Shown one piece after another: positions 1-4,813 of a stretch of DNA of 8,433 nt. Each line of letters begins with the position of its first letter. Within the stretch, counting starts at the first letter, position 1. A program made the position numbers and the translations under genes. The stretch lies in the NCBI GenBank assembly GCA_030613345.1, contig JAUWMD010000104.1:1-8433 (forward strand), in the 5' to 3' direction. This DNA is from Candidatus Krumholzibacteriota bacterium (lineage in GTDB: Bacteria; Krumholzibacteriota; Krumholzibacteriia; Krumholzibacteriales; Krumholzibacteriaceae). The notes beneath the pieces are model-generated. The model searched no databases. It had not been told where the DNA came from and worked only from the letters and a program-made list of their open reading frames with translations.

Positions 1-168
1 TTCGGCGTCGTAATACATATCCCCGGGTCCGACGGTGTAGTATTCCGTAATATCGTAGTGATACATGCACGGACCGGTCGGGTATACGACGAGGCACGGA
101 TCGGCGATTGCGGTGCTCGTCAGTGACAGGACAAAGAGCGCGACGAAAAACACGTAGCTACGTTTCAT
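1..168 (-). CDS. Secreted protein, left tandem copy (partial, N-terminal 56 codons)
   Basis: Only the first 56 codons are present; the rest lies beyond base 1. The protein starts MKRSYVFFVALF and carries a Sec signal peptide of 22 residues (K2-R3, hydrophobic core 5-18, cleavage after TAIA before Asp23). The start at 168 is preceded by a good ribosome site (AAGGGGA, about 6 bases away). Over these 168 bp it differs from the complete copy at 510-1187 by 8 bases. Three of these, all silent, are in codons 11-56; the other five lie in codons 6-10 and change residues 6, 8 and 9 of the signal-peptide core. It is therefore a recent or conversion-homogenised tandem duplicate. Function is unknown. It presumably also ends in the WGSIK tail of its twin, but this cannot be seen here. 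Confidence 0.85.
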   Translation of the reverse strand, partial: MKRSYVFFVALFVLSLTSTAIADPCLVVYPTGPCMYHYDITEYYTVGPGDMYYDAE

Positions 169-251
169 GCTGTTCCCCTTCCAGCTAGAATTTAGTAATT
201 CATTCGGCACAGCCGCTATGCCGAACCAGCGCACCGGTTTGATGCATGAGC

Positions 252-280
252 ATCCTACCATAACTCAAATTTCTTTGCAA
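252..280 (-). promoter_or_regulatory. Promoter of left tandem copy
   Basis: On the minus strand, TTGCAA (275-280) is followed after exactly 17 bases by TAGGAT (252-257), 4 of 6 matches to each sigma70 consensus box. The same arrangement with the same 17-base spacer occurs before the other copy, so it is conserved in position even though the spacer sequence itself has changed. The leader to the start codon at 168 is about 75 bases and holds an inverted repeat TTCGGCA/TGCCGAA (203-209 with 219-225). Confidence 0.55.
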
Positions 281-306
281 TGATTATTGTCAAAAATCCA
301 TGACAG
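274..306 (-). promoter_or_regulatory. Conserved 33-bp block upstream of left copy promoter
   Basis: This 33-bp block differs at one base from 1276-1308, while the sequence just beyond it and the -35/-10 spacer are much less alike. It includes the -35 hexamer and about 27 bases upstream of it, with a TTGACA and an imperfect palindrome CAAT-AATC-ATTG. An activator/operator site or an UP-type element would fit; simple retention from the duplication is the alternative. Confidence 0.45.
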
Positions 307-509
307 TTCTGAAGGCTCGAAATATCGACAAGGAATGCGTCGAGAGATGGGTCGGCGACTTTTTCGGTAATATGGTAAACTCGTTGGTATAAGAGGAGTT
401 AGAGTCGTTCCTCACGGTCCAGATTACAGCACAGGGCGTCAAGCCATAATATACTGACTTTGTCAGTATATTATGGCTTGCTTGTACGATTCAAACGACT
501 ACTGTCCGA
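307..509. other. Intergenic stretch between tandem copies
   Basis: No gene can be supported here. It holds the unusual hairpin at 440-480 near its right end. A 30-codon open frame on the plus strand (300-392) has no ribosome site and overlaps the conserved promoter block, so I do not call it. Confidence 0.6.
440..480 (-). terminator. 19-bp perfect hairpin downstream of secreted-protein gene
   Basis: CAAGCCATAATATACTGAC (440-458) is followed by three T and then its exact reverse complement (462-480). It starts 29 bases after the stop codon of the minus-strand gene at 510-1187, which is where a terminator would sit. However, neither side has a run of U after the stem, and the stem is AT-rich (7 of 19 pairs are G-C) in a GC-rich region. 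It may end or protect the 3' end of the mRNA, or be a different kind of palindrome. Confidence 0.45.
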
Positions 510-1187
510 TTACTCTTCGAACATCGACTTGATGCTGCCCCACGTCGAGTTCTCCGTGGGAATAGTCGAGTCGTGCGAGAATGCAGTGAAGCATTCGCCG
601 CCGTCGCGAATGCCGTTGTAGTTCTCGTCCGCGAAAGCCCAGATGTGCAGGCCGTAGCATCCATGCCACTGAACGTACAGAGTCATCGTGTCGGAGTAGT
701 TGTTTCCATCAGGCGTCGGGGTGGTTACCACCAGGTCGCCGGCGCTGTACATATTTCCCGTGACCGGCATCCCGTTCACCATTATGTCGGGAACGCAGCC
801 TTCGGGAACGAATTTGTCGAAGACTACGATGATGTTGACGTACGTCATGGGAGTGTTGCTGAAGCCATCGAGCACCAGGTCGAATTCGGTGTCGAGAAAG
901 ACATATCCGTCATTTCCGTCGGTCGATACCACGAATCCCATAAGGCCGGGAGCCTGATAGATGCTGTGGTCGATCTCGTTTGTGCCCACCTCGAGCAGCA
1001 CGTAACCGCCCCTGTCGTATTCGGCGTCGTAATACATATCTCCGGGTCCGACGGTGTAGTATTCCGTAATATCGTAGTGATACATGCACGGACCGGTCGG
1101 GTATACGACGAGACAGGGATCGGCGATTGCGGTGCTCGTCAGTGACAGGACAAAGAGAGCGGCGAGAAACCAGTAGCTACGTTTCAT
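510..1187 (-). CDS. Secreted protein with SdrD-like DxNxNG loop and C-terminal WGSIK tail
   Basis: Complete 225-residue protein, function unknown. The start at 1187 (MKRSYW) follows a strong ribosome site (AAAGGGGA); a longer reading from 1220 would place 11 residues before the signal peptide and lacks such a site. Residues 1-22 are a Sec signal peptide cut after TAIA. The mature part is rich in Tyr, Gly, Asp and Val, looks beta-rich, and contains Cys 25, 34, 131, 177 and 199. Residues 184-198 (AFADENYNGIRDGGE) match the D-x-N-x-N-G-x-x-D-x-G-E loop common in SdrD-B-like surface proteins, where it binds calcium. The last 15 residues are TENSTWGSIKSMFEE; the TE-x-S-x-WGSIK part recurs in the unrelated secreted protein at 3108-3947. 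There is no lipobox, so it is exported rather than a lipoprotein. It is monocistronic, with its own promoter and a hairpin downstream. Confidence 0.85.
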   Translation of the reverse strand: MKRSYWFLAALFVLSLTSTAIADPCLVVYPTGPCMYHYDITEYYTVGPGDMYYDAEYDRGGYVLLEVGTNEIDHSIYQAPGLMGFVVSTDGNDGYVFLDTEFDLVLDGFSNTPMTYVNIIVVFDKFVPEGCVPDIMVNGMPVTGNMYSAGDLVVTTPTPDGNNYSDTMTLYVQWHGCYGLHIWAFADENYNGIRDGGECFTAFSHDSTIPTENSTWGSIKSMFEE

Positions 1188-1308
1188 ACTCTTCCCCTTT
1201 AGAAAAGATAAATAGTACATCCGGCAGAGCCGTCATGCCTTTGATACATGAGCATTGTACCACAACCGGGGCTTGTTTGCAATGATTATTGTCAATAATC
1301 CATGACAG
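1020..1308. repeat. Right unit of the tandem duplication (5' part and promoter)
   Basis: Partner of 1-306. Coding bases 1020-1157 match the left copy with 3 differences, all silent; the leader between 1188 and 1253 is rearranged by small gaps; 1276-1308 matches with one difference. Beyond 1308 the sequence belongs to the lnt promoter region and has no counterpart on the left. Confidence 0.85.
1254..1282 (-). promoter_or_regulatory. Promoter of complete secreted-protein gene
   Basis: On the minus strand, TTGCAA (1277-1282), a 17-base spacer, then TACAAT (1254-1259), 5 of 6 matches to the -10 consensus. Expected transcription start is near 1247, giving a leader of about 60 bases with a small hairpin CGGC-aga-GCCG (1222-1232). 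The conserved block 1276-1308 overlaps the -35 box and continues upstream, about 12 bases from the divergent lnt promoter. Confidence 0.6.
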
Positions 1309-1320
1309 GCCGGGTAATGG

Positions 1321-1349
1321 TTGTCCTGTTCAATAGTGTCGTATATACT
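1321..1349 (+). promoter_or_regulatory. Promoter of lnt
   Basis: TTGTCC (1321-1326), 17 bases, TATACT (1344-1349): 4 of 6 and 5 of 6 matches to sigma70 boxes. It is back to back with the minus-strand promoter at 1254-1282. The leader of about 80 bases leads to the TTG start at 1437. Confidence 0.55.
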
Positions 1350-1406
1350 CCCGCTCGAATCTGTTTGAGCAAGATCGAGATTCTGCCTCTCCCGGCCACG
1401 TTATCT

Positions 1407-1423
1407 ATACGGCCGGGCCGTAT
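1407..1423 (+). promoter_or_regulatory. Perfect palindrome ATACGGCC-G-GGCCGTAT just before the lnt ribosome site
   Basis: Eight bases mirror exactly around one central G. As RNA it folds to a 6-bp stem with a 5-base loop that ends one base before the lnt Shine-Dalgarno (1425-1430). It could tune ribosome access or be an operator in the leader; nothing in the sequence decides between these. Confidence 0.4.
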
Positions 1424-1436
1424 CGAAGGAGACGGA

Positions 1437-3023
1437 TTGAACAGCAACGAGGGAAAGTCATTCATCGCCAGATGGAGGGAGGAACTCTTCGCCGGAGTCC
1501 TAGGAGGATTCCTGATGGCCCTTTCCTTTCCGCCGTATCCGACGCGCCTGCTGTCGCTCGTGGCGCTCGTCCCGTTGTTCAGGTATTTCCTGATCGTCTT
1601 TCCTTCGTACGGGGGGAGGAAGGGGAGCCTGAAGAGGGGCTTCGTCGTCGGGCATTTCTTCGGGATCACATTCTTCCTCGTCCTGCTCTTCTGGATCACC
1701 AACCTCATCCCCGCATCGAGCGTCAATCTCAGGTGGGTCCTCATCCCGGCACTGATCCTGCTCGTGATCTACCTCGGGTTGTACACGGGGCTCTTTACCC
1801 TCGCCATAGCCGTTCTGCACGGCAGGATCGGAAGGAGGGCGCTGATCGCAGCCCCTGCCTTCTGGGCCCTTGCCGAGTTTTTCAGATCGAACGGAGCGCT
1901 GGCCTTCTCCTGGGGTACGATCTCGGGGACTCTCCTCAGATATCCTGTCGCGGCGCAGGGTCTGTTCGCCACGGGGCCTTTCGGATTCGGCATGCTGATC
2001 GTCGCCGCCAACCTGCTTATCGCCTCGGCGCTTTTTGTCAGGGAACGGGGCAGAAGGGTGCTGGCCGCCATCCTGCTCCTTCTCCTGATCGCCGGGACCA
2101 TCACCGGCGGGTATTTAAGGATCCGTCGGATCGACGGGGAGATCGCCGCTATCGACCGGCCGGCCGACGTCGCTATCATCCAGCCCAATGTAGATCTGGG
2201 CAAGAAATGGCAGCCGGTCTACAGGGATACGATATTCGCCGAGATCGAGGAACTGACCGGCAAGGCCGCCGCGCTGGGAGCCGAACTCGTCATATTCCCC
2301 GAGACGGCCGCGCCCGTCTCGATGAGCCACAGCAGGAAGTACAGGGAATGGATGAAGGAGATCGCGAAGGATGCGGGCGTCGATGTCTATATAGGTTACG
2401 TGAGGCATATCAAGGAAGGGGAAAGGTGGCGCTCGTTCAATTCTTCCGGGATGTTCGGCCGCGGAGGTATTCTCGCGCAGCAGTACGACAAGATCAATCT
2501 CCTGCAGTTCGGGGAGAGGGTGCCGTTCAGCGGCTGGTTTCCCTTCCTCGAGAGGATGGATTTCGGGCAGGCGAACTTCAAGCGGGGAGAGGAGCAGACG
2601 GTCTTCGAATCTACCGCGGGGAGGTTCGGCTCGCTGATATGCTTCGAGTCGACCTTCTCCTGCTACTCGAGGGGCTACGTGAAGCTCGGGGCCGATTTTC
2701 TCGTCAACATCACGAACGACGGCTGGTTCGGGGGGGCGAGGGGCCCTCTACAGCACAGCGAGACGGCGATTCAGAGGGCGATCGAGAACGGCGTAACGGT
2801 GCTGCGCTCGGCCAATACGGGCATCTCGATGTTTATCGACCCTGCAGGAAGGGTCGTCGAGTCGATCGGCCTGGACAGGGAGGGGATACTCCTCGTTTCC
2901 GTTTACACCCTTTCGTCGCAGACCCCGTATGCGAGATACGGGCAGAAGATATTTCTCTGGATGGTCGTCCTGAACCTCGTTTTCACCGCAGCGTGGGTCT
3001 TCCTGGCCTCGCGCGATAAGTGA
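1437..3023 (+). CDS. lnt: Apolipoprotein N-acyltransferase
   Basis: Lnt is an inner-membrane enzyme that transfers an acyl chain from a phospholipid to the amino group of the N-terminal Cys of lipoproteins, the last step before Lol export. From the TTG start it has 528 residues (E. coli Lnt has 512). About the first 240 residues are hydrophobic helices, followed by a periplasmic nitrilase-type domain and a last helix near 503-523. The catalytic triad is visible: Glu289 in FPETAAP, Lys352 in YDKINLLQFGE and Cys402 in LICFES; Glu360 in FGERVPF matches another conserved residue. I chose TTG 1437 because AAGGAG sits 5 bases before it and the protein then begins like other Lnt. Starting at ATG 1302 would add 45 residues with no family resemblance that run through the promoter. 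It stands alone, divergent from the duplicated secreted gene. Confidence 0.95.
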   Translation: MNSNEGKSFIARWREELFAGVLGGFLMALSFPPYPTRLLSLVALVPLFRYFLIVFPSYGGRKGSLKRGFVVGHFFGITFFLVLLFWITNLIPASSVNLRWVLIPALILLVIYLGLYTGLFTLAIAVLHGRIGRRALIAAPAFWALAEFFRSNGALAFSWGTISGTLLRYPVAAQGLFATGPFGFGMLIVAANLLIASALFVRERGRRVLAAILLLLLIAGTITGGYLRIRRIDGEIAAIDRPADVAIIQPNVDLGKKWQPVYRDTIFAEIEELTGKAAALGAELVIFPETAAPVSMSHSRKYREWMKEIAKDAGVDVYIGYVRHIKEGERWRSFNSSGMFGRGGILAQQYDKINLLQFGERVPFSGWFPFLERMDFGQANFKRGEEQTVFESTAGRFGSLICFESTFSCYSRGYVKLGADFLVNITNDGWFGGARGPLQHSETAIQRAIENGVTVLRSANTGISMFIDPAGRVVESIGLDREGILLVSVYTLSSQTPYARYGQKIFLWMVVLNLVFTAAWVFLASRDK

Positions 3024-3028
3024 TTTCC

Positions 3029-3041
3029 CCCGTGAAACGGG
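3029..3041 (+). terminator. Small hairpin after lnt (possible terminator part)
   Basis: CCCGT-GAA-ACGGG lies 5 bases after the lnt stop codon, with no T run. Its GTGAAA part can alternatively pair with TTTCAC at 3074-3079, enclosing the stronger hairpin at 3049-3076, so the two structures exclude each other. Confidence 0.3.
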
Positions 3042-3045
3042 CATG

Positions 3046-3076
3046 AAAAAAGGAGCACTCCCGAGAGCGCTCCTTT
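3046..3076 (-). terminator. Rho-independent terminator of the GYWKNH secreted protein, probably bidirectional
   Basis: AAAGGAGC (3049-3056) pairs with GCTCCTTT (3069-3076); after one A/C mismatch, CTC pairs with GAG around a CCGA loop. Read on the minus strand, the stem is followed by a run of six T (3051-3046), a standard terminator 31 bases past that gene's stop. Read on the plus strand only three T follow, so it would serve lnt less well. Confidence 0.85.
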
Positions 3077-3107
3077 CACGGTCAGACTTTTGTTGATCCG
3101 ACGAAAC

Positions 3108-3947
3108 CTACTGGTTCTTCTTCTTGATCGAGCCCCAGGAGCTCTCCTCGGTGGCAGCGGCTGCCCTGTCGATCTTGATCTCTTTTTCGATCTTGAGCAT
3201 GCCGTCGTTGTCGTCTTCCTCTTCACATTCGATCTCGTTGTATACCTCGAGATGATCCTTGATCTCCTCCGCGTCATCCTTGTCTACCGGATCGCTGAGG
3301 AAAGGATGCATCGGGGAGCAGAGGTAATCGTCGCCGGCGGTGATCCAGTTGTTGATGTAGTTATCCGAGCCGTTGTGCACGTTGAGCTTTGCGGCCACGA
3401 GATGGTGGAACAGCTTGATCGTAATGTCGCCGTCTTCGGTAGGCATGTTGAGGATCTCGAGCAGTTCGGCATTCGGGTAGTAGACGCAGCCGACTGTCAG
3501 TCCGTCAACGTTCCATTCTTCAATGTGGTTTTTCCAGTATCCAGGTGTAAAGGTGCATGTCGGCGGCGGTCCGCAGTCACACGTGAAAAAGGTCTCGAAG
3601 TATTCGGTGTATGTTCCATACGGTCCGTAAAACTTGAAGGCGATCATCAGTTTGTAGTCGCCGCAGAGCTCCATGCCCCAGCTTCCGTTGAACATGAAAT
3701 TCGCGTCGTTGCGGTGGACACTGGTCTGCTCGAAGAGCGAATACACCAGAACGGTACCCTGGAACAGCTCGATTGTGTATTCAACGTCCATGTAGTCGGG
3801 GTTGTTCGTGCTCCCGAAATTCAGAGTGCCGCTCATTGTCCAGCCTTCGCAATCGCCCGTGCCATCGAGTGGTACGGTGGCAAATAACGCGGAAGAGCCC
3901 GGAAGGAGAAGGAGTACAGATAGCAATACAAAGATGCTGCGTTTCAT
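3108..3947 (-). CDS. Secreted protein with GYWKNH domain and C-terminal WGSIK tail
   Basis: 279 residues. The start at 3947 (MKRSIF) follows AGGA 5 bases away; it opens with a Sec signal peptide (residues 1-23, cut near ALFA before Thr24). Residues 24-125 form a Cys-containing, probably beta-rich part. Residues 134-145 (TPGYWKNHIEEW), then ELLEILNMP (161-169) and HHLVAAKLNVHNG (181-193), are the hallmarks of a domain found in many secreted bacterial proteins, whose usual form reads GYWKNHPEAW ... LLxIL ... QLIAAKLN ... NG. Its function is not known to me. Residues 226-260 are highly charged and probably helical (EEIKDHLEVYNEIE, then an acidic run). The end is TEESSWGSIKKKNQ, sharing TE-x-S-x-WGSIK with the protein at 510-1187 although the bodies do not align. 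It is monocistronic with its own promoter and terminator. Confidence 0.85.
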   Translation of the reverse strand: MKRSIFVLLSVLLLLPGSSALFATVPLDGTGDCEGWTMSGTLNFGSTNNPDYMDVEYTIELFQGTVLVYSLFEQTSVHRNDANFMFNGSWGMELCGDYKLMIAFKFYGPYGTYTEYFETFFTCDCGPPPTCTFTPGYWKNHIEEWNVDGLTVGCVYYPNAELLEILNMPTEDGDITIKLFHHLVAAKLNVHNGSDNYINNWITAGDDYLCSPMHPFLSDPVDKDDAEEIKDHLEVYNEIECEEEDDNDGMLKIEKEIKIDRAAAATEESSWGSIKKKNQ

Positions 3948-3970
3948 CAGTATCCTGCCTTTCAAAGGGT

Positions 3971-3980
3971 AAAAAAAAAA
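3971..3980 (-). repeat. Ten-base A/T homopolymer in the leader
   Basis: Exactly ten A on the plus strand (U10 in the mRNA of the minus-strand gene), 23 bases before its start codon. A weak hairpin, GATTT-loop-AAATC (3990-4003), sits upstream of it in the transcript, so it could act as an attenuator or as a slippage-prone tract. It is striking in such GC-rich DNA. Confidence 0.7.
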
Positions 3981-4017
3981 GAGCCGCACGATTTAGTCAA
4001 ATCCGCAATACTTACAA

Positions 4018-4047
4018 AGTGTATCAGAAACGGGAGTCTGGTGTCAA
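4018..4047 (-). promoter_or_regulatory. Promoter of the GYWKNH secreted protein gene
   Basis: On the minus strand, a perfect TTGACA (4042-4047), an 18-base spacer, then TACACT (4018-4023), 4 of 6 matches to TATAAT. Expected start near 4011, giving a leader of about 65 bases. It lacks the 33-bp block seen upstream of the tandem secreted genes. Confidence 0.55.
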
Positions 4048-4093
4048 TACCCTATCTTGAGAATTTTACTAAAACTCTGTATGCAACAACAGG

Positions 4094-4122
4094 TTGAGAA
4101 AATCTTCCGGAGGGGATATAAG
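4094..4122 (+). promoter_or_regulatory. Promoter of the polyprenol/DAG kinase-family gene
   Basis: TTGAGA (4094-4099), 17 bases, TATAAG (4117-4122): 5 of 6 matches to both boxes, the best promoter in the window. Transcription should start near 4129, with a leader of about 55 bases. Confidence 0.65.
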
Positions 4123-4159
4123 TTATTCAGTCAGGGAAATAAGGGGGAGAAATTACCGG

Positions 4160-4183
4160 ATGAAAACGAATGGACGGGTGTAG
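4160..4183 (+). CDS. Possible 7-residue leader ORF (MKTNGRV)
   Basis: ATG at 4160 is preceded by AAGGGGGAGA (4141-4150), a stronger ribosome site than the one before the following gene. It reads MKTNGRV and stops in TAG, whose last base is directly followed by the ATG at 4184. Such a stop-start junction suggests that ribosomes ending here could re-start on the kinase gene (translational coupling). The peptide itself shows no recognisable attenuation codons. It could be chance. Confidence 0.35.
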   Translation: MKTNGRV

Positions 4184-4810
4184 ATGACCGATCATGACGG
4201 TCGAAACAACTTGTCGGAAGGCTGCCGGCATGTCAACTACCACAGGAAGCTCTGGCATTTTGCCAGCGGTGCCGTCGTCGTGGCTTCTCTCGTTCTCTTC
4301 GCCCCCGCAAAGAGGGGGGCGATCGTCATCCTCGGAACTGGGCTCGCGCTCATGCTCGTCATCGACATCGTCCGTTATTTCAGCCGGAGGGGTAAACGCC
4401 TCTTCTGGAGACACCTCGGATTTCTTGCCTCGGAGAAGGAGAAGAAGGGGCCGACTACATCCCTCTACTACGCCGCGTCGCTTCTGCTGTGCGTCATTAT
4501 TTTTCCGTCGTTTGCCGCGATCGGGGGTGTGATCAGCCTTGCCGCCGGTGATCCCATCGCCGCTATAGTGGGGAAGAGGTACGGGAAGTTGAGGGTCGGC
4601 GGCAAGAGCATGGAGGGCGGCCTGGCCAACGCCGTGCTGACCTTTGCCCTGATACTGATATTTGTCAGGTCGTTCCCGGTAGCGGCCTCCGGGGCGCTGG
4701 CCGGCGCCGCGGTCGAGATGCTTCAGATACCATGGCTCGACGACAATATCACCGTTCCTCTCGCCGCAGGCGGGGCTATGGTCGCCGCCGCCTACTTTTT
4801 CGGGATGTGA
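4184..4810 (+). CDS. CTP-dependent diacylglycerol/polyprenol kinase family membrane protein (dolichol kinase-like)
   Basis: 208 residues, with about six hydrophobic segments (roughly 26-40, 45-65, 93-110, 112-128, 146-162 and 164-180, plus a short one at the C-terminus). Family hallmarks appear in order: RKLWHFASG (21-29), GDPIAAIVGKRYGKL (122-136), GKSMEGG (140-146) and LDDNITVPL (185-193). These match the SEC59/Dgk1/phytol-kinase family, which phosphorylates a lipid alcohol (dolichol, polyprenol, diacylglycerol or phytol) using CTP at a membrane. Which lipid is used here cannot be read from sequence. In a bacterium, recycling of undecaprenol or diacylglycerol for envelope synthesis is the likely role. 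The start at 4184 has only a weak ribosome site of its own (GGACGGG), but a 7-codon ORF ends right before it. It is monocistronic and ends 3 bp from the convergent Omp85 gene. Confidence 0.85.
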   Translation: MTDHDGRNNLSEGCRHVNYHRKLWHFASGAVVVASLVLFAPAKRGAIVILGTGLALMLVIDIVRYFSRRGKRLFWRHLGFLASEKEKKGPTTSLYYAASLLLCVIIFPSFAAIGGVISLAAGDPIAAIVGKRYGKLRVGGKSMEGGLANAVLTFALILIFVRSFPVAASGALAGAAVEMLQIPWLDDNITVPLAAGGAMVAAAYFFGM

Positions 4811-4813
4811 TTC

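Larger units (their letters stand above)
1..306. repeat. Left unit of ~1-kb tandem duplication (gene 5' part plus promoter)
   Basis: Bases 1-306 match 1020-1308 in the same orientation: near identical through the coding part, patchy in the leader, then near identical again in the 33-bp block. Start codons are 1019 bp apart and -35 boxes 1002 bp apart. Similarity stops abruptly after base 306/1308, which I take as the duplication edge. The other end of the unit is outside the window. Confidence 0.85.

Noticed and set aside
187..196. Lipoprotein nature of the secreted proteins, suggested by the nearby lnt
   Set aside because: Neither signal peptide has a lipobox (no L-x-x-C at the cleavage site); both have ordinary signal peptidase I sites.
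280..296. Possible Fur box in the conserved upstream block
   Set aside because: Only the ATAATCATT core matches the Fur consensus; the other half-site is missing, and no iron-related gene is nearby.
300..392. 30-codon open frame on the plus strand between the tandem copies
   Set aside because: The peptide looks plausible (opens MTVLKARNIDKE), but it has no ribosome site and its ATG falls in the conserved promoter block of the minus-strand gene.
573..1145. 190-codon open frame antisense to the tandem secreted protein
   Set aside because: Opposite a gene whose copies differ mostly at silent sites in the minus-strand frame, which shows which strand is coding.
1302..1436. Upstream ATG start for lnt at 1302
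   Set aside because: It would add 45 residues unlike any Lnt, has no ribosome site, and the extension contains the apparent lnt promoter. TTG 1437 has a strong site.
1472..3019. 515-codon open frame on the plus strand inside lnt
   Set aside because: It lies in another frame of lnt, and its product is Arg/Gly/Pro-rich with no motifs. The lnt frame has the full catalytic triad. It is a by-product of GC-rich codon use.
3090..3887. 265-codon open frame antisense to the GYWKNH secreted protein
   Set aside because: It overlaps the terminator and lies opposite a gene with a signal peptide and known domain; no family resemblance.
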